Shown: one piece after another, positions 1 through 11,765 of the stretch | Numbering within the stretch: position 1 is the first letter of the stretch | Layout of the letters: each line of letters begins with the position of its first letter | Assembly: GCA_038496445.1 (NCBI GenBank) | Contig: JALMLS010000373.1 | Span: forward strand, 62,001 to 126,000 | Length of the DNA: 64,000 nt | Source: Trichosphaerium sp. ATCC 40318 | Lineage: Eukaryota > Discosea > Flabellinia > Trichosidae | Reading direction: 5' to 3' | Made by a program: the position numbers and the translations under genes | Notes under the pieces: generated by a model | Told to the model about the DNA's origin: nothing | Database searches by the model: none | What the model saw: only the letters and a program-made list of their open reading frames with translations

Positions 1-130
1 AGGTTGAGAAGATGCTTTTGCGAATGGATAGATTGCGTACTAGCACTTTAGACATGTTACAGCGACTTTTTTGGATCTGGCAGTTGAAGCCAACAACTTT
101 TTTTGGTCCTCTGATTTCTTGCGCCTATAA
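1..130 (+). CDS. possible 3' end of an unidentified gene (partial)
   Basis: The first bases read as an open frame from base 3 (start VEKMLLRMDRL). If a 26-nt intron (37-62, gtacta...ttacag) is removed, the frame continues as PTFLDLAVEANNFFWSS and stops at 128-130. Without splicing the frame runs on to a TGA near 172. No family is recognised. The proposed intron is much shorter than most others here, so both the exon and its reading are doubtful. The gene would enter from the left edge of the window. Confidence 0.25.
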
Positions 131-293
131 TTCACGCCTTCGGAGTTATTGGCGATTTACTTATCCTCATTGAGTCTACTGAAGTATTATTAAACTGTGC
201 ACTACCGTTAGGGCCATATTTGACATTTATAAAATAGCTTTAGCCTATACAAACGAAAAAAAGAAACTGTAAAGGTATTCGAACGCTATTATC

Positions 294-1838
294 ATGTACG
301 CAGGTACTAATTAGAGCATTTTTATACTCCTGTATTGACCTATGTTAAAAAAGGAACAATAGCTCTGGACAATCTACCAGCTGACATGCTGGGAGAAATT
401 CTAGTGCATCTAACGTATCCACGGATCGCCCCGTTGGTCAGGTTAGTAGTGATTCAATACTAAACTAATGAAATTCTAACACATTGTAGTACAAGGGCAG
501 TATGTAAGCAATTCAAAGGCCTCGTAGACGCTAACTTTAAAATTATACGAGTACGCCTTCAATTATCATCTACTGGCACTTGTAATACTAAATACGTTAA
601 ATAGGAGTGTTTATACGTATTTCCAGCAACTTACCTTCGTATGACACCTGCACCGACAGTAAATATAAAATCAATGGCGACACTATCAGACGGCAGGGTA
701 AATTGATAAACAGCTAATTTTATTAACAATTAATTATCGAACGTATTTTTTTTTGTACTTTTCGTCTACTGCCCCTCTTAAATCATCACAAACCTTTACT
801 CTACACGCAAAGTTCACAAGAAGACAAGTGTAGCCGTTTTACCCTTCTCGGTTTTTTGTTTTTTGCCTTTTTTGATGCAGGCACGATTGTGGCTTGTATT
901 AATACGCTTATGACATGGACACAATCGCGGCAATACCATTGAGACCTTTAAAACACCAAGATAAAGCCCTGTATCTCCACAAAAAAAAAATCGCTTCAAA
1001 ACAGTTCCTTCTTTAATTGTTTTTTGTACGTCGCTTACTGGCTTTCTAGATCGTGTGTACAGACGGTAAGAACCTTTGTACTCTGAATTCTGCAGGCGAT
1101 AACGAAACAGTTTTTAAACGCATCGCGCATTTGTCTCCTACGGATACTTCGTACATACAAAGCTTGGTAATAGATAACAACGATAATGTCTATATACTAC
1201 AAAGCAAGCAAATCAAAAAAGTCAACTTGGTGTCTAAAACGGTCGAAGTTCTTAGCAAGGATTTGGAATTTTTCATGTTTAGTAGTTTCGCTTTAGATCA
1301 TCGCGGAAACTTCATATTATGTGAGGGTAAGCATATACAGACGTTATCAAAGGCAGGAGACTTGAAGAGTATAGGTCATGCTAGTACTACATGGCGTAAA
1401 GTTCTTGATGGACCTATTGAAGAAGCTACTTTTTGGCGTCCTGTTTTCGTTGCTGTTCATCCAAAAAATACTGATATTTATATTATCGATTCTCTTTCTT
1501 ACTTGGAGATTAACTCTTCTGATGTTTGTGATTATATACGTGTTGTATCTAATGGATATGTTAGAACTATTTATAAGCATAATGAGATTATACATGGTAT
1601 TGCATTTGGTGATAAAGGAGACTTTTACTTTGGTACACAAACTGGTATTTACAAAGTATACTTGGGAGGTAAAACGAAGGGTACTCATATTGTTAAGCTT
1701 AGAACAAGGCCTAAGATGCGTGGTGTACATACAATGTGTCATAGAGGTGGTAGTCTTGTTATTGCAAAGCAAATTTTTACTACTGATCTTGAGAAGAGAG
1801 AAGGTTTGTATAGTCTTCGTCTGACACAAGAGGTTTGA
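294..1838 (+). CDS. F-box protein with NHL-like beta-propeller
   Basis: Probable substrate adaptor of an SCF-type ubiquitin ligase. The start codon at 294 is followed by only 10 coding bases, then an intron (304-353, donor gtacta). The next exon gives an F-box, ALDNLPADMLGEILVHL. Further introns lie at about 442-489, from about 550 (donor gtacgcc) and about 702-1049; joining the exons keeps one frame from the F-box to the stop. The C-terminal 260 residues or so contain spaced motifs such as VIDNNDNVYIL, ALDHRGNFIL, VHPKNTDIYII and AFGDKGDFYFGT, which look like strands of an NHL/YVTN-type beta-propeller. In F-box proteins such a propeller usually binds the target. The propeller class is inferred from repeat spacing, not from a clear family match. 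The long opposite-strand frame at 1347-1874 is a shadow. Confidence 0.7.
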
Positions 1839-2301
1839 TATTTTTTTTTCGATTTCGATTTTCAAAAAACACATGATCTCTCACTGCACACCACAAACTC
1901 CTTACCTCTGTTTTTTTGTAACTGTAAATTAAACATAAAAATTCACTCCTTATCCACTACTATGGTGACTCATTTTCTTTTGTGGTAACTGGCCTTGTTT
2001 TTTGGAATTGTTTCGACTTTTTTTTTTTCTTGAAGCTGACTGAACTCCAGTTAAACAAAGACACTACAGACAACTGCTAAAGTGTTTTTTGCTCATGTAT
2101 TTCTTGTAATTTTTTTTTGAATATTGGCGCGTTTAGAGTGATAAGTAGATTCTATTTTAGGTACCACGTGAGGATGTTTGAAGGGTTAATTTTTCCTTCG
2201 TTTTTTTTTAATGAAAAACCTTTTGACCGAACTTGACGTTTATAACGGTTCCCGCCCAACGGAAGACAGTTAATTGAGTATATCTCCTTGGTAGCTTTTA
2301 T
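1839..2301. other. intergenic stretch before the polo-like kinase
   Basis: This stretch has T-rich runs and no open frame that splices into a plausible exon. It holds the 3' flank of the F-box gene and the promoter region of the kinase gene, including a CACGTG hexamer near 2164. No TATA-like element or other site can be supported. Confidence 0.4.
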
Positions 2302-5300
2302 ATGAAGGGCCGCGTGCCTTTAGGCGACCGTACAAATATGCGTAATGTAACGGTAGACGAACTCATGTCTCCTGAGGCGTATACCAAGACCAGCATGATT
2401 GGCAAGGTACATGCATCGTTGTAGTTATCGCCTTTGTCTAAAACAACTCAAAAGGGTGCTTTTGCTTGCGTTTATAGGTTAAAACACACTACTAAAACAA
2501 CCACATACGCTGGTAAGGCCATTCTTAAAAAAAGCCTCGTAAAAGCGTCTATGAAACTAAAGGTACCATAAGACACGATTTATATGCGCGGTCTAACCTT
2601 TTATGTGACAGCTAAAGCGCGAAATTCAAATCAACAAATTGTTGAAAACTCACTCACATCCAAATATTGTTAGCTTTGTTGAGGCTGTAGAGACAAACAA
2701 AGCACACTGGATCATTCTAGAGTATTGTAAGACAAAGGTAAAAGAAAGGAGAGGAGTATTTTGATTTTTTTTGGTTTTTCAAAAATTTGCTTCCGCCGTT
2801 TTTCCTTTAATGCTTGTTTTCGCATGGCATTGAATACAATATAATATTGCCCAAGATAATATGAATGCGCAAAGCAAATACTTTCGTCGTGCAACTTTCT
2901 TTGCAAGTTTTTTTTCGCTTTCCTTCAAATCAATCACTTTTCACAAAAGACTGATTTTCGGGTTATACTCACAGGAATCAAAACGTATCGCTTATTTTTA
3001 TGCAATGCCTTCTTTGTTATGTTTTTAAAAATCATACCTTTTTGTCACTGCAGTTTTGTCACGTGACAATAATACGGTGACCTGCGAAACGGCTTTTTTT
3101 TTTTGGGTTTTTTTTGCTTTTTTTGTTCTTGTTGACGCTTTGTAGACACTGCATCACTTGCTTGTTGACCGTGGCCGCTTGAGTGAGGAAGTAGCGAGGC
3201 GGTATTTAACTCAATTATTACGTACGAATGTCTTACTTAGTGTCGTGTTGGTGCTCACATACGTTTCCTTGTAGACGCCATTCGACATTGTCACAAGCAT
3301 AAAATAATTCATCGTGACATAAAGTTGCGTAATGTATTGCTTGATGGTGTAGACCTTAAACTTTGTGATTTTGGACTTGGTATGTATTGACCTATGCAGG
3401 TTTATACTTCAAGTTCTTATTGATTTAATTTAGCTACATTTTTTGACAAGGACGTTCCTCACCAAAAGTCTCTTTGTGGTGTACGTTACCCTTTTTTTTT
3501 TTTTTGTATCTTAAACCTTCTTTAACCTTCAAGTTCTAGACACCTAATTATATTGCACCTGAGATATTGAATGGTATGAAACATGACTTTCCGATGGATG
3601 TATGGAGTATAGGTATGTCATTCACCTTGATAGTGGTATCCAACCATTGTGTCGTTAAATTTTTTTGAAATATTTATTGTGCCTTTTTTATCTTCGCTCA
3701 AACTCATTGGTTGTCAGGTGTCATATTTTATTGGTTATTGGTTGGTAAAGCCCCATTTGCTAGTAAGACTGTTAAAGAAACATACAAAAAAATAAAAGCA
3801 AACGCATGGTCCCTCCCAGAGGATTTAAAGATAACTAAAGCAACAAGAGATCTTGTTGAAGGACTTTTAAATCCAGATCCAGAAAAGAGGTTCGTACAGT
3901 GGATAGACTAATTCTTTTACTTATTTTTAAATCCTATTATATTATACCTTATTCACCTTACTAATGAGTATTATCAAAAGGCTCACACCCTCAGCAGCAC
4001 TTAGTCATGAATTTTTTACAACAAAATTTGCTAAACCCAAAAAGCGAAAATTGGATGCTCTCATAATTGATGACTCTCCTCGTGCAAAAAGAGGTATGTT
4101 TTCATAATATTTTTAATGTACCCTCGTGTTTGGGGCGTTTTAATATGGACGTGCTTATAATAATGTATCTTTTAGTGAGGTTGAGCTGTAAAGCAGTAAA
4201 AGATTCGGCTGTTAAGGAAGCTATTAGTGTTTTTATGAAAGATCATAATGTGACGGCATCACAGCCACTTAAACTTGATCGTAGCTTTACTAAGGATGAA
4301 AAAGAAACGAATGCTAAGGATGTTGTACGTATTAATAACGACTTGAAGTCATATAACGGCATCTCACGTGCCAAGAACATGCGGGTTTTTTTTACTTTTT
4401 TCTTTTGTTTTTCGTCTTAGTGATGTTGTGTTTGCTGAAGGAAGTAATAGGTTTGTATTGCCAAATGGATAGATTTTTCTAGAGGATTTGGGTTTGGTTA
4501 TCAACTTACAAATGGTGCTTTGGGTATTTTATTTAATGATGGGTCTGTTATGATTGAATTTAATGGGTATGCAGCTTTCTCATTCTTTGTCTTTGTTTTT
4601 TCTTTTCAAAAAGCCGTACTTTCTTAGCTCTATGCATCCGTGTATTGAGCATGCTGATCTATTAATAACACAAAAATGTGTATAGTTATACCATTTCTAC
4701 GCCGTACAAAATGAGAAGCAGTGAAAACTTTTTTTCTTCTTTTTTTTTCATTGAACGTTGTTGTTTCTTCTAACCGTCTGTTCTACTTAGACAAACAAGT
4801 TATGCTGAAACACCTGATGATAAACGGATAGAACTCTCTAAATCTGATGATGGAAAGTTAGAATCATGTGATGAAGTCTCAGATAACAAATTATCTTCGT
4901 TTCGTTATTTTAAGAAGTCACTTGTTGGTTTGAAACTTAGAAGTGTCGGTTTGGATCTAAAAGAGGCTGAAAAAAAGGAACAGTCTCCTATATTATCATT
5001 TTGGAAGCATACCAATAAGGGTGTTTTCTTTGTTTTAAGTAATGGCAATGTACAGGTACACCATCAAAGGCCGAACAAAAGCTCTTTTTTATTAGTATTT
5101 TTTTCTCGTTTTTTTTTTTCTTTAAGTTTTTCGCCTTCTGCTTGCTCATCACATGACTTTTTTAGGTCAATTTTAGACATGACCACACAAAGTGTATTAT
5201 ACAACCTCCATCTACAATATTGTATATTGATAAAACTGGTAAGTGTGATGACATTAAGCTCGATTTTCTTACTAAATTGTTTTATGATAGGCGATAAACA

Positions 5301-5400
5301 ATCTTTCAAATTTACCAACGTTGAATCATGTTCACGTGGTTTGTACACTAGAGTAAAGTTTATTGGTGATGCCTTGTCCCATTATTTTCCTTCAGTATGA
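2302..5400 (+). CDS. PLK: polo-like kinase (PLK)
   Basis: Mitotic Ser/Thr kinase that controls centrosome or spindle-pole function, mitotic entry and cytokinesis. Splicing about ten short introns gives an N-terminal kinase domain: glycine loop [11 protein letters not shown], lysine in GKAILKKSL, catalytic loop [14 protein letters not shown] (about 3300-3350), DFG in LCDFGLG, and activation segment [14 protein letters not shown], followed by [21 protein letters not shown] linker with basic KPKKRK follows. The C-terminal half has polo-box 1 ([20 protein letters not shown], about 4485-4550) and polo-box 2 ([20 protein letters not shown], about 5166-5230). The order kinase, linker, polo-box 1, polo-box 2 is diagnostic. 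The first intron (after IGK, donor gtacat) splits the glycine loop. The stop is at 5398-5400, after an exon starting GDKQSFKF. The single-exon frames at 3711, 4067 and 4930 are pieces of this gene. Confidence 0.93.
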
Positions 5401-5694
5401 GTAGATGTATGAGGATTGAAAAAAAGCGTATGGGACATGCAAAAGGAAGAACTAAAAAACAAACTGACAATAAAACAAACAACTTGTAAAATTATAAACA
5501 CATTGTCTTATTACTACCCTTCTTTCCCCTTTTGCTTTTTTTTTTTGAACACAGTACTCCGCGAATAGTAACCAGTAAACTAATTGCGAATTACAGCTAC
5601 CGACCGTTTTCTGTTGTAAATAATGACAGTTTTTGGTTCAATAAAACAATGATGTTAAACAGTCATGCACCTGGAACTCTTAAAAAACTTTGCT
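5401..5694. other. intergenic between PLK and tRNA
   Basis: This stretch is A/T-rich with a T run near 5540. The 74-codon frame at 5532-5756 runs through the tRNA gene and is not believable as a protein. It probably holds the PLK 3' untranslated region and termination signals. Nothing else is supported. Confidence 0.4.
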
Positions 5695-5767
5695 TAGGTG
5701 AGAAGGGAATCGAACCCTTTACCTGCTGCGTGTCAGTCAGCTGTCATACCTCCTAGACCACACACCC
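5695..5767 (-). tRNA. tRNA-Val, anticodon GAC
   Basis: Read on the minus strand, the sequence folds as a cloverleaf of 73 nt. The acceptor stem is gggtgtg paired with ctcacct (one T-T mismatch, one G-T pair). The D arm is gtc...gac with the loop taggaggtat. The anticodon arm has loop ctgacac, giving anticodon GAC at positions 34-36 with T33 and A37. The T arm is aaggg-ttcgatt-ccctt, with the conserved TTCGA box that also forms the internal B box promoter. There is no intron. The GACAC loop and GCAGC stem resemble eukaryotic valine tRNAs. Mismatches in the acceptor stem and at the base of the anticodon stem leave some doubt that it is functional. Confidence 0.75.
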
Positions 5768-5905
5768 CTAGCACAGTCTGACATAGGTAAAATGTCTCAC
5801 AACATAATTAGTTTATTGATTATGGAGTTTTAAATTTAAGAGTAGGGTGTTAGTGTTTACTTTCCAGTACCCTCCTACACCCTCTGGAGAAACGTGAACG
5901 TTGTC

Positions 5906-6483
5906 TTAGCAAACAAAGTTTACAAAAACGAGTTTGATGTCTATACTTCCTGATACGTTATCTTTCTGATTAGAGCGAGATTTTAGTTTGAGAGTAGTTG
6001 CTTTAGCTTCTGGAAACTTCTCCTTCAGCCTACTATCTATATTCAATGCAACCTTGGCTGGTTTTGCCTTCGCATATAGTTTCGCGAGATCAAGCTTCGC
6101 TTCGCCCATAAACGCGTCGTCGGCTTTATTCCTAATTATCGATGTATTAGTCATCGGTAAAACAAGCCGAACTTGGCTGTACGTACCAGACTTGTATTAC
6201 GAGCGTTGTTTCAGTACGACAAGTTCCTGATTCGCCTATTTCGTCCCATGTTGGGTTTAGACCTTCTGCTGGTTTAGATTCCCATGCTCCGTCCGTAAGC
6301 GGTGAGTCTACGTAAGCTTTTTTTACGGCTTTGTATTTAATAAACGGTGTTGCTTCGTCACTTCCTGTTAGGTTCTTTCCTGATAGTACTTGAACGTGGA
6401 AGAATGGTGCTGAGGGTAGTAGAGTAAGTTTACAAAGAATATTCGCTTGGGCTACTCTCTTGCGTACTTTCTGTTCTTGCCAT
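5906..6483 (-). CDS. C2-domain protein
   Basis: Small protein of about 150 residues made almost entirely of one C2 domain, a beta-sandwich that binds phospholipid, often through calcium. The start is the ATG at 6483. The first exon, MARTE plus one base, ends at a gtacgc donor. A second exon begins PFFHVQVLSGKNLTGSDEAT and runs through DGAWESKPAEGLNPTWDE to TTLVIQVW. A last exon gives NKADDAFMGEAKLDL, the typical 'W/Y-D-x-D...(D)xxxG' C2 strand. Both splices keep the frame, and the stop is at 5906-5908. There is no signal peptide or membrane segment, so it is probably cytosolic. Some calcium-ligand aspartates appear (GSDE, NKADD), but the full set cannot be confirmed by eye. Confidence 0.75.
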
Positions 6484-7131
6484 GGTTTATAGTAATTATG
6501 ATTTACTTTAAACTAGAATAGTATTTGAAAAAAGCACAGAATTGGTGCTTAATATTACACTATTAAGTTCGAATTAAACCGAAAACCGTATACCATTTTG
6601 AACTCCTCAAAGTTGAAAGGGCTTTTTGCATACGAAAAGAATTTTTGAAACGTAATATGACGAGTTAAATATCGCGAAGTTTCCTCCTCACTTAATACAA
6701 CCAAGCACAAGCGTTAAGTCAACCTTGAAATTGACAACTTTGATAATTGCTCCTCTGGTGACTTTACCTCAAATTAAAACCGAGAACTAATGTGGCGAAC
6801 TCTTTGTAAACGGCGTTTATATCATGCAGCAGGAGCATTTCAAGTGCTTCCACACAGCAAGGGTGGCTAAACTAGTTTTATTAACTAAGCTTATTTTTCA
6901 CAATACACCTAGCTGCTAGCAACCTTGGAGGTTGTTCAAACACTAACTTTAATTCGGGTTATTTCTAGATAGTTTGCTCAGCAGCGTAGGGTCACGTGCA
7001 ACTGTAAGAACAGCTATTAGGGCCAACTATTCAACGAAAGTTTTTAGTACCTAAAATCTGTTGGTGCCAAACTCCAGTTTCACCGAAATTTTAAAGCCCG
7101 TAACAAAACTCGGTACAGAGTGCACCAAAGC
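6484..7131. other. divergent intergenic region (C2 gene / LRR gene)
   Basis: The region separates the minus-strand C2 gene from the plus-strand LRR gene and so should contain both promoters. It contains a CACGTG near 6992. No exon-like open frame, tRNA or repeat is seen. Confidence 0.4.
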
Positions 7132-8464
7132 ATGAATATTTTGCTTTACGCGGTTACGATAAGTTTAATATCGCTTTGTCATGCTTCCGTTGCCCAAGAA
7201 GATGCTCTACAAGATATGATTAATACCTTAAGGTTAGTTTCTCTCAAAAACACCTTTTCTGTTCTTACGTAACGATTTTGTACAGTAATTTACCTTCTCA
7301 ATGGAAAGAAAACGACACTATGAATGCATGTAGCTGGGAAGGCATTACCTGTATTCAAGGGAACATAACGACGCTGTAATGACATTTTGTACTCCTTTAT
7401 CTGACATTTCGTTAGCAATTTAACAAATAAGAACATATCGGGGTCTCTATCGGATTCCATTGCAAACGTAACCTCCCTGAAAGAACTGTACGTAACTCGG
7501 AGCGTTTTTTTTGTTTTCAATCTCTAAAAACCTCGTTAGAATATTCTCTGGTAATCTACTGCACGGTGATATCCCTAAAACGCTACTGAAGCTTCAATTG
7601 CGTATTCTGTACTAAAATTCTATTACACCTTCTCGAAACCACTCAAAACCAATAGAGAACTCGATAATAACAACCTAAGTGGCGATTTACCACCTTTAAA
7701 CACACTTGAGACACTACAAACACTGTAAGTCTAAATACAAAAAGTAAGCTGACCATTTTCTTCAGAAATGTCGTTGGCAACGCCAACCTTACCGGCTGCG
7801 CTATTCTTCCGCTTTCGATACCATCTTGGTTAGTTTAGACGCTCGCTTTTTTCTATTTTTTGTAAACCTGATTTGACATTTTACTGACGTTAAAAAAAAC
7901 GTGTTTTTGAACGCTAACGCACGTGTATGTAGTAAATTATCAGGAACAAAAATTTGGTGTGGTCCAGCCACTACTTGTCCGCCACCTCCTGCTTCTTGTA
8001 CAGGTACAATACGCGTATGTTATAACGTATACTTACGTACATAGGATGTTTGATACCTCCTACAGCTCCTTTCACTACAAATCCTCCAACTCGCCCTACA
8101 GCACCACCACCAACCGTTGTTCCGTCGTGTACGTTTTTTTTGAAACAAAACCCTTTTGGACGTCCGTTTTGGTTGTTTGTAATGTTTTCTTTATAGCTGC
8201 CGTGGAAACGCCCACAGGCGGTGATGGAGGTATTGCTTTATATGTAACAATAGGTGTAATAGCTACTTTAATTGTTATTGCAATCACTGGCTTGTTGCTC
8301 ATGAGATATCGGCCTTGGCAGAAACGTTCTGATGAACAGAAACATCTTCGGTGGGATGAAACAAAACGTGCAGAACCAGGTACTTAACTACCTACCTTTT
8401 GAGAAAGACGCCAGTGTTACACAGTGTATTCACTAACCCGTTTCTAGAATATGGCGGATGGTGA
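7132..8464 (+). CDS. plant-type LRR single-pass membrane protein (receptor-like, no kinase)
   Basis: Probable cell-surface recognition or adhesion protein. The N-terminus is a signal peptide (MNILLYAVTISLISLCHASV), followed by an LRR N-cap region with ACSWEGITC. About four leucine-rich repeats of the plant-specific type follow (GNLLHGDIPKTLLKL, DNNNLSGDLPPL, GNANLTGCAILP). A Cys- and Pro-rich linker (CPPPPASCTG, TAPPPTVVPS) comes next, then a transmembrane helix ALYVTIGVIATLIVIAITGLL and a short basic tail ending AEPEYGGW. Each internal LRR exon starts and ends inside a Leu codon (CT|N, phase 2), one repeat per exon. There is no cytoplasmic kinase, so it resembles plant receptor-like proteins. 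The last intron (about 8382-8447) leads to a stop at 8462-8464. The 8096-8302 minus-strand frame is a shadow. Confidence 0.8.
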
Positions 8465-9352
8465 TGAATTAACAAATGGACAACTGCAATTTGTTGTTTT
8501 TTTCTTGAATTTGTTTGTTGGGTTCTACCTCCCTTCCTCTGTTTTATTTTCTTGTAATTATTTAACCACAAATAAAACAATATCAGGTTGAGATCATTGT
8601 AGTTGAAAAGAGAAACGAAAAAAGGTACACAAGCAAGTAAGCACAGCTTTGGTGCTGGAGAAAATATGGTTTTCTGGTATCAATTTAACCGTCAATGCCC
8701 ATCTCCTACACTCCAACTCTAGCCCCAGGGACTCCCTAGATGAGTGTTTCAGCATTTCATGTGTAAATATTGTTGAACTTCACGTTGAAGATCAAGTAAT
8801 GGCAACCCACTCATTTTCATTGTGTGCCTACTAAGAGGATGAACAAAATACACAGTGAAGGCATTAAGAAGAAAAACAAATGTTGTCATTGGAAAAAAAC
8901 CGCGCAGGAGTTGACCTTGATTAATAAAGATCAAGTCGAATCGTATTGCCAAGGTACGTTTATCGACAAAAAAAAGAAGTTCACAATGTTAGTGTAACAC
9001 AATTAGTGCCTTGAGGACTTAATAGGAGCTAACCTGCCTTGTTTAGCCTCGATTTCAGTGTACAACAGTTATTCCCATTAGCTGGTAACACCACAGTCCC
9101 AAATTAAACGAACATGTTTTGTCAATCAAATAATTGTTGGCTGTGGTTGACCTTTTTACCGTATCGCAGACTGCAACAAACACAACAAAATACATTGATT
9201 ATATTAGCAATTAACTGAGTTTAGACAATTGAGTTGTAAGTTTACAAAGAAACCTCAAATTTAGAGAAACAAAAACCGGAAGTGCCATCCTTCACTGAAA
9301 ACAAGTCTGGAAAGCGCGTAGCAGTTTCATAAAGTAAAACAAACATAACAAC
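8465..9352. other. intergenic stretch, possible tiny exon
   Basis: The stretch is mostly without coding signals. One open frame, from an ATG at 8839 (MNKIHSEGIKKKNKCCHW) to a gtacg donor at 8955, could splice to an exon after tttag near 9045 and give a peptide of about 50 residues. It matches nothing recognisable and may be chance. The 3' flank of the LRR gene and the promoter of the vWA gene must also lie here. Confidence 0.25.
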
Positions 9353-11361
9353 ATGGCAGAACGACAAAGCAGATCAAAATATCAAGTAGATTACACGAGA
9401 AGTCCAACCGAAAAAGGCGTTGAAACGCCAAAATCGCCTAAAACGACACTAAACGCATCGAAACCAACTGGAGATACTAATTTATTGGATTTGGTGTTCG
9501 CTTGTGACTGTACTTCGTCTATGGGTCAATACCTTGATTCAGCTAAGCGAAACATTACTAAAATCATCGAAGACATAACAGCAAGCGAAAAGGCTGATGT
9601 TTTATTCAGTTTGGTTCAATACAGAGACCATCCACCACAGGATACATCATTTGTAACGAGAACAAGTAAATGGACGAACTCAGTGCGTGAGATGAAGAAA
9701 TACGTTAATGCGATGTATCCACAAGGTGGTGGCGACGGTCCAGGTACCTACTTGCAAACCTACTGTTTTTTGACGTTAATTAACCTTCGCCCTTAGAAGC
9801 TGTTACTGCCGCACTTGATGAAGTAAACAAGCTGTGCTACCGAAAAGGCTCAGGTACGTTTTTGGGTTTTTTTCAAATAAAAACGCACGTGACAAATAGC
9901 TAATTTTTTTCCTAAAGCACGTGTTTGCGTACTTATTGCAGATGCTCCTCCTCATGGTATCGAACCTCCTACTAGCCACGATGGATTTCCAGATGGTACG
10001 TCACATTGCATAAGCAAAAACAGAAACAAAAGAAATCAACAGTTGTTTGCTTACAAGCTATTAATAGGACCACCTTCCGGATTGGATGCATTAGATATCG
10101 TAAGAAAAATGGCTGATAATAGTATAGTTATATATGCAGTTGGTGTAGAGCCTAATCTAGGTCACTATACATACGCACGTGACTTTATGAGTGCTATAGC
10201 AAAAATGACAGATGGTACGTGAAACTTCTTATACATAACTTGTTTGGCTTTAGCCAACCTACTTCGTCTCGTAAGTCCACGCTATAAGCCTGTAATGCGA
10301 TTATAAATATGCTTGTGGCGTAGTAAGCGCCTAAAAGGCACTTGCACTTGTGGACAAGGCGCATGTTGTTTACTTTTACGGATTTTTTGATATTTTTTTC
10401 AAAGAAAAAATGTCAAGTATAATCTCACGTGTTTTAGTCTTATTTCTCCTTTCTAACCGTTTTTTTAACAGGAAAATTTCTACCTCTTACAAGCGCAAGT
10501 CTTCTTCCTGGAGTAATAATAGGTGGTTCAGCTGAAGAGATTGCACTTAATAAAATAGAAGATACAGCAGAAGAAAAAATTGAACAAATAATGGCTAAGA
10601 ATAAAGGCATATCACAAGAAGAATGCTTAAAGAAACTAACAATAGAACTTCAAAAAAGTGGTGTACAAACAAAACAGCTTCATTTGGATGATATATACGG
10701 ATCATATGATAACACGAACGTAAACCGTATTTGTGAAGCAAAAAAACTTACACGTATTCACACCAACCTTAAAAAAGGATTAAACGCACATGTTGCAGAT
10801 GAAGTAAGCAAGCACACATCCCACAGAGGGTATCTTCGGGCTGATGGACCGTCCGCACCCTCTTCTACATATGGTGGACGTTATGGAAGCAGTGGATACG
10901 GAAGCGCCTCTCCTAGCTATAGTGGATACGGAAGCGCCTCTCCTAGCTATAGTGGATACGGAAGCGCCTCTCCTAGCTATGGCGGATACGGAGGCGCCTC
11001 ACCGGGCTATGGACCTTCACCTTCTTCTGCTCCTCCATCAAGTTATGGAAGCAGTGGATACGGAAGCTCCTCTTCTAGCTATGGTGGAGGTAGTGGATAC
11101 GGAAGCGCATCATCTGGATATGGCGGAGTCCCTTCATCTTCATATGGAGGTACTGCACATGGTTTTGGTGGAAGTTCAATGGGTGGAGGATATGGATTTG
11201 GGTCTGGTTCTAGTAATGCATCTATTCCAAGAAATCAGTCTTCTGCAGCACCTAATAGTTCCCTAGCTCCTCAAATGAGTTCTGTTACAAGTGCTACAAT
11301 TAGCAGTGATCAAGTATCACGTGTTTTTAATCGTTGTAATAGAAAACACGGTCATTATTGA
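9353..11361 (+). CDS. vWA-domain protein with Gly/Tyr/Ser-rich tail
   Basis: Protein of about 520 residues. After about 45 Lys/Thr/Pro-rich residues comes a von Willebrand factor A domain: LLDLVFACDCTSSMGQYLDS carries a MIDAS-like D-x-T-x-S metal site, then DVLFSLVQYRDH, then VCVLIADAPPHGIEP and IVIYAVGVEP. This arrangement resembles the vWA domain found with alpha-kinases (VwkA type) and in other cytosolic vWA proteins, but no kinase is present. Four introns separate the exons; the last exon starts at about 10471. The middle part is a helical region (SQEECLKKLTIELQKSG). The C-terminus (about 10850-11270) is low-complexity GYGSASPSYS-type sequence, in part an exact 30-nt tandem repeat. It is probably disordered and may drive protein-protein assembly. 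There is no signal peptide. The stop is at 11359-11361. Confidence 0.8.
10891..11010 (+). repeat. 30-nt in-frame tandem repeat in the vWA gene
   Basis: Three consecutive 30-nt units at 10891-10920, 10921-10950 and 10951-10980 are identical to the base, encoding SGYGSASPSY each time. A fourth unit (10981-11010) has diverged. Exact identity at synonymous sites points to a recent expansion. Confidence 0.95.
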
Positions 11362-11765
11362 GCGACGTCTAGAGTGACAAAACCAATGTACAAAAAAAGT
11401 AGTGATTATTGTATTCTGTATAAATAAAACGCTGTACCTTTTTAAAACTTGTAAATATTTTGAACCTAACAGAGAAGGTACATCTTACCTCGATCAATAC
11501 TAAAGAAACCCTCCAACACTCACTACAAGTACCTGTACTTCAGAGAAATAAATCTAGAACATCACGTATTGATACCTTAGGTATTTTTTGACATAAGCTA
11601 TTTGGGGATAATCCGCGAATAAAAATAGTGCTACTCTTCAAAGCTACTTGGGTATAACAAACAAGACATACAACATTAAATTTTCTTTATTTCATTTGGT
11701 TTTTTTTTTCTTTTAGAAATAGGATTACTTCCTACCCTCCTTGCTACATACAGCTATTTTATTAT
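11362..11765. other. convergent 3' flanks of the vWA and calpain genes
   Basis: This short AT-rich region lies between two convergent genes and probably contains both polyadenylation regions (aataaa-like strings near 11423 and 11547). No coding signal is seen. Confidence 0.4.

Noticed and set aside
1347-1874. 175-codon open frame on the minus strand
   Set aside because: It lies antisense to the in-frame exon of the F-box/propeller gene and has low-complexity Ile/Ser/Asn content typical of a shadow.
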